The notes beneath the pieces were generated by a model that was not told the DNA's origin, did not search any database, and saw only the letters and a list, made by a program, of their open reading frames with translations. Position numbers and translations under genes: made by a program. Shown piece by piece: positions 22,653 to 34,584 of a stretch of 64,000 nt of DNA. Source of the DNA: Saururus chinensis (lineage: Eukaryota; Streptophyta; Magnoliopsida; Piperales; Saururaceae); the NCBI GenBank assembly GCA_035235625.1, contig CP141146.1, forward strand, positions 20,268,501 to 20,332,500. The letters run 5' to 3'. How positions within the stretch are numbered: the first letter of the stretch is position 1; every line of letters begins with the position of its first letter.

Positions 22653-25600
22653 TCATTTTTTCTCAGGAAGCTTTTCCAGCAACTCAGGTATTACATGAAA
22701 CAGATCAGCAATCAGCCCATAATCCGAAACCTGCTGATAAACAAACAGATTAGAAATTGAGCACCGCAAAGCTATGCAAAAATAATCATATGCTACCGTT
22801 CTAAGGAGCAGAAAAAGAACTCATGGTTCAAAAGTTACATACTGTCATCATTTCATGTAACTTCCATTTTCAAAAAAATAAAATAAAATAAGGAGGTCTA
22901 TTTGCAAAAAGATGGAAGAATCAAAGTTCTGAAGGGAAATGAAGATCCAGCAAATGAGCAAAGTAAAGATCTGAGAAAGTTGCCACTAGCCTGAAATATA
23001 GGTGCATCAGCGTCTTTATTTACAGCGACAATGACCTTGGAATCCCTCATTCCAGCCAGATGTTGAATTGCACCTGAAACCCCAAACGCTATATACAAAT
23101 CTGGTGCAACAATTTTTCCAGTTTGACCAACCTGAAGATGTTTAAGTTTCATCTTACAACTCCATGTTGAAACGAGTACATAAGGTAGTTTGCTAATAAA
23201 CAAAATACACATAAAAAATCAGAAGAAATAAAGAACATAATAAGATATGAAAATTAGATATCTATTCATTTACTCCCTCTTATCCCATATTAAAAGTCAT
23301 ATTTGTAGATTTGTAGATTTCTATTATAAAATGCGGCAAGCTAACAGAGTACAATAGATTTTTAGATTTCTGACTATATTGCATTAGATTTTTACATTTT
23401 TCTCCGCATTAACCATGCCTTTTTTATATTGATTCATATGCATTATATAGTTATCGTCAAAATATCGTGAGAAAACAATGATATATCCTCAATATCTCGT
23501 AATGGGTTTTATATAAATTAAAAGGAGACTTGCGTCTACCATGTAAAGTAGACCCCACCCTCCCATTTTTTTCACCACAATTTCCCGCGGTCATATCTTG
23601 TGTTTCCAAACTCGAATTCGTACAATTTTGGTGGCATTGAATTTGTCTCGTCAAGGTCTATCACACGAGTGGTGACATGGGTCATACTTTTTTAGTGGAC
23701 CCCACATGTACGCCACACTTCTTGATCTCCATTTCTTATGATCTTCAACCCTTTGAAATCATTTCCTAGAGCCCTCTGCGATGAAGGATGACCTTTTTAA
23801 GTAGTTATCCTCAATGATATTCCAATCAATAGTTACAAATGTACCACTTTACTTTCATAAGTAGTAGACTTAATTAGATCAACGGGCCCACTGCCATAAT
23901 AGTCTATCACTGAATTCTCTATTTAACCTTTTAACTACTACAGATTCAAATTATTAAGTACAAACTTCTAATTAGCTATTTTCAATACTTATGTAGAACC
24001 AACTAAGTTAATAGGACCCACTAGCATAATTATCACTGAATTCTCTCTAAAATTTGAAAATAGTTATCTTAATTTTAGGCATTCTCATCAAAATCATGCT
24101 AGGCTAATGTTGAACTCCATATAGGATGAGCCAACATAATTAGATCAATGGGTCCATCTCCAAAATAATATATCACTGAATTCTCTCTCTAACCTTAACT
24201 ATTATGGATTCTGATTATTAAGTACAAACTTATAATTAGTCATTTTAAAGATTCATGTAGAAATAATTAAGCTATTGGGACTCACTAACATAGTTATCAC
24301 TGGATTCTCTCTTTTTATTTTGAAGAAAGATATCATAATTTTAGGCATTCTCATCAAAATCATGTAGGCATATGTTGAACTCCACATGGGATGAGCCGAC
24401 ATAATTAGATCAATGGGTCCACCTCCATAAAAATCTATCAATAAATTCTTTCTCTAATCTCAACTATTATGGATTCTAATTATTATGTACAAACTTCCAG
24501 TCAATTTAAAGATTTACGTTGAAATAATTAATTAATGGGACCCACTAGCATAATTATCCCCAAATTCTCTCTCTCTCTCTCTAAATTTTGAAGAAAACGA
24601 TCTTAATTTTAGGCATTTTGATAAATATTATGCTAGGCTGATGTTGAATTCCATACAAGATGAGCCACGTAATTAGATCAATGGATCTACCTCCATAACA
24701 ATTTATCATTAAATTCTCTCTAACCTTAACTACTATGAATTTTGATTATTAAAGACAAACTTATAATAAATTAAGATTTATATAGAAATAATTAAGTTAA
24801 TGGGACCTACTAGCATAATTATCCTTGGATTCTCTCTCTATATTTTGAAGAAAGCAATCATAATTTTAGAAATTCTACTCAGAATCATGTCATGTAGACC
24901 GATATCTACACAAGCTAAATTAAAAATAAAAACATAAGACAAATAACTGAAATATAAAATAAATTAAACTAACTTGAGTTTGATTTCTCCATTATTCAAA
25001 TAGGGCATAGCCCCTACATATTTATAGGCAATTAAGCCTCCTAATCCTAATGCTAATAAAACTCCAAATTGGAATGGATTTCAAACATTATCTTAACCCC
25101 AATAAGAATAAAGTCCTAATTATGCTAAACTACTTACTAACAATAATTAAATCCTAATTCTAATGGACTATGAAGGGAGGACCCGACCTCTACAGTGGGT
25201 CATAACAATCCACCTCGCTTCTGCTTCACCTCTCCTCTAGGTAGTCTTTGGTTCTTGCTGAGGTCGAAAAATGAATGCAGCAAGTATAAGCAGTTGGGCC
25301 CACCAAAGCTGCTCGGCATATGAATTCGTAGATGGGCCTGACTGAACATATGGGCATGGTGGGCCCATACCCACAGGTCCCAGGACCGAAACCTAGATCT
25401 GATACTAATGATGTAGACCAATGTCTACATAAGCTAAATTAAAAATAAAAACATAAAAAAATAACTAAAATATAAAATAAATTAAACTAACTTAAGTGTG
25501 ATTTCTCCATTATTCAAATAGGGCATAGCCCCTACATATTTATGGGAAATCAAGCCTCCTAATCCTAATGCTAATAAAACTCCTAATTGGAATGGACTTC

Positions 25601-28600
25601 TAACATTATCCTAAGCCCAATAAGAATAAAGTCCTAATTATACTTAAACTACTCTTACTAACAATAATTAAATCCTAATTCTAATGGACTATGAAGGCAG
25701 GACCCAACCCCTAGGGCGGGTCATAACATCATCCAAGGCTGACGTTTGAACTCCATAAGGGATGAGCCAACAAATATGTAAGAAAAAATAATTCATTTTG
25801 AAAACCCAAATAAGACACTTAATATAGGTTGGAGGGAGTTTTCAACTAGTCTCAAGGTAGTTCCAGCTACCATCCAAAATCAAGTCTCCCAAACCTAACT
25901 ACTGATAAGGCTTTTAATTTAGATGTCAAAAATACAGCTCTCTTTAGAAGCCCAATATTACAAACTTAAATTAGCAAACAAAAAAGAGAAAAATGTCATG
26001 AGGTAAAACAACTATAAGAAGAATTGCATCCATAAATAGGAAACTAAACATTTTGTCTAAAAACTAAATGGAAAGCAAGATAGGGGAAAAAAAGATGAAT
26101 GATGAATGCAAAATATAAAAAGAAGAGCGTAAAATCAAAACCGCAATTATGAGCCACAAGTTGAGGGGAGCCTATACGGCCTTTTAGAATGTTAAGGATA
26201 TAGGAAGCATCTCTCAGAAGCTGATCCAGCTGAACCCTAACTTCCTCAAGTTCTGAACTAAGATCTACACGCACGCCATGTCCACTACCTTTGGACGAAG
26301 CATATTCTCCTCGCTAGCAGAACAAGTTCTGTGAATATATATGATTTCTACAATAGAACCATTTACATGGGTGGCTGCTGGTATGGTGTGCTTGGGGATG
26401 CAATGCTGATCCAACGAGAAAGATGAGTCTGGAGAGTGAAACATGACACATGATACAAAGCACCTTGCACAGAAAAATTATTTACTCCTGAAGGGTATTC
26501 CAAACATGTGCTGTCAATTTTGAGAATCAACAGCGCACGTGCTAGCACACATTAGCACAAATGGGAAACTATTAACAATTAATAAAAGAAGAAGAAGACC
26601 ACTACCAAGTTGCTCATCCAAAGTTCTGTGTCCTTATTGTAGAATTGACAATAAAACAGTTTGTTGTTGCTGCATAACTCAAACAATTGCAGAGTCATAT
26701 GCACCATGGTCAAGCAAACTCCTCTGTTTGCAACAGCATGAAACAACTAGCAACCAGTTACCTATCCTTCACAGCTCAAATCCTGCCTTCATAGCATGTT
26801 ATGCCACATGTTTGAGCCTCTAACTAGCAAAATCACTCCAAAAGTGGTAAAAGAATAAAACCCAGATCTTGCTAAACTATTACTAGAACAATAGTTAGAC
26901 TAACAAATATAATTTTATTATGGGGGGCATTAATATGCGCCATGAGTATATGCGCTCGGTGCTACAGTGCCGTGGGATTTACGTCCCGTGACACAGTTGA
27001 TTCTAAGGGGGTGGCTGAGATGCGCCTGGGCTCACCAACATCCGGGTGCATCTCAACTAAACGCTTTTATTATATATAGATATATAAAGAATGTATTGAC
27101 AAGGTTATATAAAATTTTGAGTATAGTGTGCTTATTTTACGTGACATACAATTTTGAAAAAAAAACTTTAAAAATCAAATAGCACGCGCATTTTGCACAT
27201 GCATTCTTGTTAGTTTTATGAAAAGTAAGAAGCATGCAAGACCACAAAAAGACAAAACTCTAACTAACCAAGCATCTTTTTGGAGAACAAAATGACAAAA
27301 TTTTCCTATAGCTTTCCTAACTTAGATTCCCATGCTCCTACAAAATAAAGAAGCCCATTAGAAGCTATCTATTTGGTAGAAGAATGGGAAATGGGACAAT
27401 TAATGTGGGACAAGTTTTTTAAATGAGACAATTAATATGGACAGAGGGAGTACGAAGTTGGAAAATTTTGACATTATCTTTAAATCTACCATGTAACCTC
27501 CTTATATGTAACCAAGTTGCTAACAAAGGGTTCTGGAAAGACACCTTGGTCCCATGAAGATATAGTAAAAGTATATACATACTAAATCTACCAGAAAAAT
27601 GCAGTAAAGAAGAAAGACATGGAAAAAAACCACATTGATAAGCCAAATATATTGTGTCAATGACATACCAAGCAATGAAAGTTGACAAAGATGATGGGTT
27701 CCAACTACTAGTTAACAATATATGCCAAGTGGTAAAGCAACTATTGAGTCTTACCTGAAGATCATTGGGAACAAATCCTGCATCAACAGCAGCCCTGGTG
27801 GCTCCAACTATAGAGCATGAAGACAATATTAGCAACCTTTTTTTGGGTAAGCAATATAAGCATTCTATACTAAGAAGAATAGCAACACAACTCTTCTATG
27901 TTCCTTTGTTTGAAAGGTAAGTCAACAAAGGAAGAAAAAACTCTTATTTACCCCACCTTTTTCTAAAAAGGATTGTAGTAATTTAGGTAATCGAGAACTA
28001 TAGGTCTTGGAATTAAAACTCCACAAAGTAAGTGTTATTCAGGGGACCATGCACAAGTGAAAGAGGAAAATAACAATATGAGCTTTTCATGTAGTAGTGT
28101 CACTTAGCTAAATGAACTATAGTTTCTTAGTATTATGCAACAGTTTACCAACAGAATGTCTAACCACAAGTTTAGAAAACAGCATCACAGCATGTTCTAA
28201 TTAGTCAATGACATGAATCTCACTGTACAAGACCTAAGCTATCATGAACATGAAGCATACAGTTAGCTAATATCAATAAAGAAATTTCTTAAGCTGGCCA
28301 GGTTGATAGGTGATCATAAGGAGTGGGTGAAAAGAGAGGGCAGGTTCTAGTAAAATAGTTTGCAACCTTTGAATTGAACACCAAAAATATGTTTAAGTAA
28401 TGCTACCCTTCAAAATCAAGTTAACTACATGTTGTATGTGGTCTACTCATCATGACAAGACCCTTACAAGTGTGTTCGTGAAGTAATTTTTCCATTATCC
28501 TCCTCCGGGTGAATAAGTATTAATTTTCACAATGCCTTCAGCAATGAAGTCCATTATAATGGACCAAATAACACAAAACAACCGAGCAAAATGAAAATAA

Positions 28601-31169
28601 CCAATGCAACCATTTCCCTCACTCTCTCATTTCCTTGTCTTTGTTTCAATATTATTACATTCCACGATCAGTTCATTCTGTTAAGAGTAGTGTTGCTTGT
28701 TTTGTTTAAGTCCTTAGTATTGTATATTATTTTAATTGACAGTGGCCTTTTATGTATATTCTTAAATTTCGATTGGTCCACGCACTCTTAAGTGAAGGGC
28801 ATGCGTGTCTTCTCTTGTAATTTGCAGTCCTGATCTCTATTAAGGGCTAGCTCCCGTCTTTCTCTTGTACTGTTCATTATTTCAGCAATAGACAGATATT
28901 CCCTTTTCTCTCCAAACCCTAGCTCTCCAATTCTATCACAGTCAACAAGCTTTATATTAACTGATATGTATACAACAATTGAGAGCCAAAATGACAAAGT
29001 AATAACTTACAGGAAAAGCTTCACAAATCTGGTAAGTTATTGCAGTAATCATACAATACACACACAAGACATTAACTAAGGGGAAAAGACTCTGCAGTAC
29101 GAAAAGATAAAATCAAGATAGCATACCAGCTGCACCAAGTTTTTCTGCAAGCTTTTCCAACAATTTAAAGTTCTCTGAATTTTTTAGTGCCCTTCCACCA
29201 GTTACTACAATCTGAGCATTTCCCAAATCTGGACGTTCTGTGTCCTGAGATGTGTGGTTCAACCATTTTGATTTTTGTATAGTTTCTGAGATGAATGAAA
29301 CCAGTAAATGTATAAGCAAGGAAACACATAATGTGTATTTCAAATTCAGAAGAAAATATTGGATTAAGTGTACATAGTGTATAAGCCAACAAATGAATAC
29401 TTCACTAGACCTTACTATTATAGCAAAATAGGAGAACAGACCTGCAGCAAAGGTTGAGAGATCAACCTGGTAGATTGGTGCAGTTTCAGGTCTTGGATCA
29501 TTAAAACCTATTGGCAATGAAAATGAAGTATGCCTAATAGACAGCACACATGGATTTGAACCTATGTATCTCACAGTGCAGAGGGCATTTCCAGCATAAA
29601 TTGGCCTGCTAGACAGCATTACTACTGCATGTTAAAAGCCAGAAGTAGCTCACAACTTGCAATTTAAAAAAATCGTTTTTCTTTGTTTCTCTAGACAAAG
29701 TTTAGGGTACTACTTTTGTTTTTTTCTCACATCGTCGTCTAAACTGATTTAAGTTAAAACCATTTATAAACGATTTGCTTACATTAGAAGATATTAAAAA
29801 GTGCAATGCGAACAAAAGATATCGGAAAAGAACCTGACAAACAGATAAGGCCCACGAATCTCAGTCACATCAGTAATTGGTGAAACATCTAAAAGAGCTG
29901 CTGCTCGTGGTATTATGTTCTTCCCAAAAGAGCTGGAAGCAGTAATAATGTGTGAATAGCTCTCTCTCTGCTGAACCAGATGGACAAGTTCAGCAAAAGG
30001 TTCAGCTAGAGTATGCTTCAACAAATCCGAATCAGCAATAAGAACCTAGAACACAAAAGGACAGACATACACACAGTAATTTCTCGGTGACACAAACTGT
30101 GAAAAGAGACATCCACAAAATGACATGAATATCAGCATGAAAAGTATGGATATTTAAAGACAACATAAATATTAAATATCAAAAAATTTGAATGGTATGC
30201 ACACAGCATGACATAATTATAGGAAAATTGGGCACTGAGAAAATAAAAGATGTGAGCTCAAAATCAAGCTGCCACTAATCGAAAAAGAAACCTGGGAAAC
30301 TGATGGAAGAGAAGCAGCCTGTGAAGCAGCTTTGTGAAGGGATGGACCCACGCCAGCTAATAGCAAAGAAATGGGATTTTCATCACCAACAGTCCCTGCA
30401 GCTGCAAGCGCACTCAAAGATGATGGTCTTATTGAACCAGCTTCATGTTCAGCTACAACCAACGTGCTTATCTACATTATTTAAAATCAGAACACGATAA
30501 GAGAAATTCTCTCGTGCATATTAGGTCTTAAGAAATTGCAATGGCCACTAACGTGTACAGAACACACCCGTCACCTATACATATCCAAATTCTCTAATTC
30601 ATAATTTCTGATATCAGATAAGAAGTAACAAATTTCAAAAAGATAGCTTGTGAATACGCATTTCCCAACTACAATTAGTAATCCATAGTATCTCAGGGCC
30701 TAATCAGTCCCATAACTGATGGCCACCATTTTCCAACAGTGACCAACGGCGAGCAGTTGGTGACTCACAGATATATGTAGCACATCTTATTCAAAAAATG
30801 GATCAAAAGCATAAAATTTCGTATCTTACGATTCGTCTGATTAGCTCTATGCCTCTATCAAATGCAAATGCTTTTCATTAATGACGGCCGCAAAACCACA
30901 TTCTACTCAAATTTACTCCATTAATCAGTGTTGACCTTTGCTTGTCTCAAATTAGATTTGGAAAACCAAATTATGAGAATGAGAAGCTTGTGAGTGATCT
31001 CAAGCCGACGAACAATAGTTTGGATTCAAACGACAGGAACTGAAGCAGGAGTTATTGAATAGAAATCATCGACGGAGTCACTAACCAATCTAGAAGTAAG
31101 CCTGACAGGAGAAAAAGAGAATCCATGATTACAGCGATTCTTCAGAGAGAGCATCAGACGAGCAGCCAT
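22653..31169 (-). CDS. ETFA: Electron transfer flavoprotein subunit alpha, mitochondrial (8 exons)
   Basis: Coding exons on the minus strand, 5' to 3': 31086-31169, 30292-30471, 29834-30045, 29442-29608, 29127-29285, 27755-27807, 22991-23131 and 22653-22730. All phases join, giving 357 residues, the usual plant length. Exon 1 is an Arg/Ser-rich presumed mitochondrial targeting sequence without acidic residues. Exons 2-4 carry the N-terminal ETF domain (SISLLLAG-like strand, [20 protein letters not shown]). The C-terminal FAD-binding domain includes TGGR (243-246), [10 protein letters not shown] (286-295) and the ETF-alpha signature [13 protein letters not shown] (297-309). Family knowledge: with the beta subunit it binds FAD, takes electrons from matrix dehydrogenases (isovaleryl-CoA, 2-hydroxyglutarate) and passes them to ETF:ubiquinone oxidoreductase. 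Introns are GT-AG except intron 7, which starts GC. Intron 6 (4.6 kb) is swollen by repeats. The reading frame is intact, so it is probably functional. Confidence 0.95.
23866..24885. repeat. Tandem repeat of about 267 bp, about four copies, in ETF-alpha intron 6
   Basis: The marker AATTAGATCAATGGGTCCA recurs near 23872, 24138, 24403 and 24671. Each copy then carries 'tatcactgaattctctct', 'cttaactattatggattctgattatta', 'taggaccactagcataattatc' and 'ttaggcattctcatcaaaatcatg' blocks in the same order. Copies differ by substitutions and small indels. The last copy is interrupted by the TRIM at 24893; its continuation appears after 25728. Confidence 0.88.
24893..25728 (-). mobile_element. TRIM (terminal-repeat retrotransposon in miniature), 836 bp
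   Basis: Two direct repeats, 24893-25207 (315 bp) and 25412-25728 (317 bp), share nearly the whole sequence and begin TGTAGACC and end CATAACA. Between them are only 204 bp. On the minus strand the internal region next to the right repeat opens TTAGTATCAGATCTAGG, close to the TGGTATCAGAGC primer-binding site for initiator tRNA-Met. The other end is purine-rich (GAAGCGAGGTGGAT), a polypurine tract. There is no coding capacity. These are the defining features of a TRIM, mobilised in trans. It is inserted into the tandem array of intron 6 of ETF-alpha, in the gene's own orientation. Confidence 0.88.
26860..27452. repeat. Probable short non-autonomous element remnants in ETF-alpha intron 6
   Basis: The segment 26930-27070 is GC-richer ('gagatgcgcctgggctcacc', 'atccgggtgcatctcaac') than the surrounding intron and is followed by a 'tattatatatagatatata' run, suggesting a small inserted element of unknown family. 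At 27370-27452 the sequence 'gggacaattaatgtgggacaag...ttaatatggacagagggagta' matches the right end of a Stowaway-type MITE; the matching left end was not located. Confidence 0.35.
27808..29126. other. ETF-alpha intron 5, no recognised insertion
   Basis: AT-rich intron sequence of 1.3 kb between exons 5 and 6 of the ETF-alpha gene. No coding or clear repeat content. Confidence 0.7.
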
Positions 31170-31179
31170 CGTCCCTGGT

Positions 31180-31224
31180 CACTCTCTCTCTCTCTCTCTT
31201 CTCTCTTCTCTCTTCTCTCTCTCC
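31180..31224 (-). promoter_or_regulatory. (GA)n tract in the ETF-alpha 5' leader/promoter
   Basis: On the plus strand this is (CT)n with interspersed TTCTCT, starting 11 bp upstream of the ETF-alpha start codon. CT/GA microsatellites are frequent in plant 5' UTRs and core promoters, and no TATA box is obvious, so this may be a GA-type, TATA-less promoter. Confidence 0.6.
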
Positions 31225-31286
31225 AGCGACCGTGATTATCTTGAACGACCAAAATTCAGTTTCGGGCGTGGAGGGATGAGAGACGG

Positions 31287-31338
31287 TGGGCCACTCAATT
31301 CAGGTCGCTATGCCTACGTAGGGCCCAATGGGCCTCGG
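31287..31338 (-). promoter_or_regulatory. Site II (TGGGCC) elements upstream of ETF-alpha
   Basis: TGGGCC occurs at 31287-31292 and 31329-31334, with its complement GGCCCA at 31322-31327. All lie about 120-165 bp upstream of the start codon. TGGGCY 'site II' boxes bound by TCP factors are established promoter elements of plant nuclear genes for mitochondrial proteins, which fits ETF-alpha. Their use here is inferred. Confidence 0.55.
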
Positions 31339-31339
31339 C

Positions 31340-33800
31340 TCGGCTGGAGGCCGATCATGTTTATGTGAACTGATCAAACATTTGGGTGATATAGATTTTG
31401 TCAGGCTCGCATGTTATATGAAGGAGCATTTTACCAAATTTCATGACATTGTGTTAGAATTTTCAATTTTTTGTTATTTTTAGGAGAATTGATATTTGTC
31501 AGCTTTGCATTATTATGACCTATTTGTCCTCAGCATCTTATATGTCATTTGTTTAATACAGTGTTAAATAGACGCACTTCACCATGTGTACAAACAATGC
31601 ATGGTACCCCCAGTCCATCTGTCGTGGCATCAGCGTGCACCACCCATTGCCTTTGCCCTCTAGTGCCTCTCCCTTTGGCCCTCACCCTTTTTGGTTCCTT
31701 AACCCTTCTGCTCCCTCGCCCTTTTTGGTCCCTTACCCCTTCTAGTTCCTCGCCCTTTTTGCTCTTCCAGGCATAGCCCATCGCCCATCAATTCTAGTGG
31801 CTGACTATTGTGTGATCAGTTAGTGGATTTTGCTCTTCAACTCTTATGAATAAGGGGAAATGTCAAAAGAGGTGACAAATGCGTCATGGGATATGGTCAT
31901 CATACTAGGTACGTAACTATTGCAGAAAACGTATATTATCGTTGAAGTGTATAAATTTTTACACATATGCACTAAAAAATTTTGATATGTCTTTTAAATC
32001 ATTTGATCCTTAAGAGTTTAGGGTTCAAATGTTTTGACAGATTGTTTCAAAATTTTCAATTGTTTGATTTTGATATTATTATTTACAAGGTTTATTTTTT
32101 AAAAAAAATAATTTTGATTTTGTTCTTCAAAAATGTTCAAATTATTTTTTTTGATTTTGATGTTTTATCCCCATTGACCAAGGAAACAATAGTGTTAAAA
32201 TATTTTGACATTATTGTAAAATTGTTTTAGTAGATGAAAATATGATAATTGCATTAAAACTAGTATTAAAAAAAATTAACAAGAGTATCAAAATGTTTTA
32301 ACACTATTGTCAAATTGTTTTAACACTATTGTTATAACAATTTAATATTGTGTTAAAATATTTTGGTATTATTGTCAAATCATTTTAACACTATTGTTAT
32401 AATGATTAAATATTTATGTTAAAATATTTTAACACCGTTGTCAAATCATTTTAATGATATTGTTAAAACATTTTGGTTAGTTTGTAAAAATCTTATAACT
32501 TTGTTAAAATAACTTTTTTAAGAATATTGTCAATTTGTTTTATCACTGTTGTGAAAATAATTTAATAAAATGTTAAAACATTTTGACATTGTTGTTAAAA
32601 CAATTTAACCGAGTGTTTAAACTTTTTGACACTATTGTTAAATCGTTTTAATACTATAGTTAAAACATTTTGGTTAAATAGTGAAAAATTATTCACTTGT
32701 AATTAGATTAGGTTAGACTAACTTAGATTAATCACTTTATATTTGTTACCTAGATTAGAGGAATATCAGATTGTATAAGAGAAAGAAAATTTTAATTCCA
32801 TGTTTGATGTGTTTTCAAGGAACGACCTATTCAATAATGTTTTGTCTTTAGATTGATGTTCATCAATGAAAGACAATAAGAGTGATTAACCATATTTATA
32901 AGACAACAAGAGTCCTCTATGTAAGTTATTGACCGCACACACTACTTTGTTAGAACACGCTCCAAGCGAAATAACATAATTCATATCGGTAATGTCATGT
33001 ACAAGCAACATACTATCATGGCTTTTCTTTCATACCCATGTGTCAGAGTTCAGTGTGCATGAAAGAAAAGTCATAACGGTATGGCACTTGTGTGCGACAT
33101 TGCTTATATGGATCTTTCTTTTTTATTCTAATAACCAACCACATAATTACCAAATGGCAACATTACCTAAGGCATCCACAACAATTTTGACACTTGTCAA
33201 ATTACTTAAATGCTCTCCTCACTAGCCACTTGAAGCCAGAAATAAACAATAAATTCACAAAAAATCTTTTGTGTCTCTTCTTTGCAAAACATGATAAAGT
33301 GTGAAGTTTCTGGATCTCTAATTTAATCCTTGTAAAAAAATTCAAACGACCCCTTTCAGGTTATAGGTGGACCAGACCCATGCAAGAGGGGCCCAATCCT
33401 CAGCCCTCACTAAGATGAGGGAAGATTGCAATAATAAATAATTAAGTTTAAGTGTTTATTTAAATTTTAATTAGTAGAAATTATACTCTCACTAATTGGA
33501 ATTTTCCCTCAACAAAGAAAGGGAGTTGTTACAAAGAAGTGTGGATTCCACCTTGAACTTATTTCTCTCCTCCACAGTTGCCACACCACCATTCCTCTCC
33601 TTACACAAAAAGACAAATTGGTGTATCATTTCTTTCATGGTTGGGATTACTTCAACCCTAACTTAGGAATAGTTGGCCACACTTCTAAATGAGTTTCTAT
33701 TTGTTGGATTTAGGGTTGTTATCTTATAAATAATAATCTTAGTTAAACCCTTCAGACCATGCAAGGGCATATATAAGAACACAATAAATCTGGAAAAGAA
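31340..33800. other. Intergenic sequence upstream of ETF-alpha
   Basis: 31560-31790 is a pyrimidine-rich stretch of 'CCCTTTTTGG' and 'CCCTTCT' repeats whose opposite-strand open frames are artefacts. The AT-rich tandem block at 32160-32690 is listed separately. The remainder to 33800 has no recognisable gene. Confidence 0.5.
32160..32690. repeat. AT-rich degenerate tandem repeat
   Basis: Motifs of the form TGTTAAAATATTTTGACATTATTGTCAAATCATTTTAACACTATTGTT recur roughly every 40-50 bp about ten times, with 'gttaaaacattttgg' variants. Copies are strongly diverged and the period is irregular. Confidence 0.65.
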
Positions 33801-33801
33801 T

Positions 33802-33910
33802 TACTCCCTCCGTCCTAATTTAATAGCTCCAATAGAAAAAAAAAATCATGTTCTATTTTAATTGCTCCATTTCTCTAATTTAAGCCGTTAGATACAGTCT
33901 CGAAAGCTTC
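33802..33910. repeat. Left end of a Stowaway-type MITE
   Basis: TACTCCCTCCGTCCTAATTTAAT, followed by 'atcatgttctattttaattgctcc', matches the very common CTCCCTCCGTCC terminal sequence of plant Stowaway/mariner elements. The complementary right end was not found within about 800 bp, so this is a fragment. Confidence 0.55.
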
Positions 33911-34025
33911 TCACACAAATTTTATTTTTTTTGCTCTCAAGCTCCTCCCATTCCAGATTTATGCATTATACGATGCTCTAAGGCTCAGATGAAGTTACAT
34001 GTCAACCTCCTACCGGAAGGGGGGT

Positions 34026-34106
34026 GTGGTGGCGGAAGAGGAGGATGCACTCCCTTGGGCCACCCTGGAGTAGCTTCCGACCTACGACCGCGTTCATTGA
34101 AGTAAG
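34026..34106 (+). pseudogene. Short relic resembling the N-terminus of a PDR/ABCG full-size ABC transporter
   Basis: The plus frame reads VVAEEEDALPWATLE, a stop, then LPTYDRVH and another stop. This is very close in pattern to the 'EEALKWAALEKLPTYDR' segment that precedes the first ABC domain in plant PDR-type transporters. Only about 27 codons match and two stops interrupt them. No Walker motifs occur nearby. It is a gene scrap at best. Confidence 0.45.
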
Positions 34107-34109
34107 GTG

Positions 34110-34584
34110 AGAAGATACAACCGGAGATACACTTGCACCGCAGAAACTTGTAGGCTCCACATGGTGGCAGTGGCGGTGCTGATCAACTCCATGTTCACTT
34201 AGGTTCGTCGTCAGATTCGCCAGGTTACAATGAAGGAAGATCGTCAGTTGGAGCAGAATTTTATGCCCAAGTGTTGCCGGCAGCCCAGAAGCCGCCTGCC
34301 CACGCCCACATCCTTGTCCCTGTTCAGGTTAGTCTGCTTTATTCCCCTCCCAGCCTGCCTATTCTTGAGCTATGTTTAGTTGGTATCTCGCTTTCTTTGT
34401 GAAATTTCTCTTGGCTGTGACATGGGTTTTTTTCCAGCAATTGGTTTTAGTTATGCTGTTCAAAAATTGGTGTGTGTTGTGTTGTAATTGTCATAGTGAT
34501 TGGACATTGCTTGGCACAAATAATCGTGGGTGTGAATTTTGAAGTGTGCTCCTTGTGGAAATTTTTGATATGTTTGACTATTGT
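34110..34584 (+). other. Gene-like GC-rich segment, unidentified
   Basis: From about 34165 to 34328 one plus frame stays open and ends at CAG followed by GTTAGT, a reasonable splice donor. The translation is Ser/Gly/Ala-rich ('GRSSVGAEFYAQVLPAAQKP') and I do not recognise it. It could be an exon of an unknown or dead gene. The giant LTR starts about 250 bp downstream and would lie inside its intron. Confidence 0.2.

Larger units (their letters stand above)
23271..25840. mobile_element. Possible large Stowaway/mariner-like non-autonomous element in ETF-alpha intron 6
   Basis: The left end (23271 onward) reads TACTCCCTCTTATCCCATATTA and the right end is ...TAATATAGGTTGGAGGGAGT (to about 25840). 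Complemented, the right end reads ACTCCCTCCAACCTATATTA, a fair match. Such ACTCCCTC ends are typical of Stowaway elements. A clear TA duplication is visible only on the left. At about 2.57 kb it would be very long for a Stowaway; the tandem array and the TRIM inside account for about 1.9 kb. Alternatively these are two unrelated element ends. Confidence 0.35.

Noticed and set aside
29113..29619. 168-codon frame spanning 29113-29619 as one exon
   Set aside because: It reads through intron 4 of ETF-alpha. The splice sites at 29285/29442 restore the conserved protein.
31545..31781. Mirror-image open frames on both strands
   Set aside because: They arise from CCCTTTTTGG-type low-complexity repeats.
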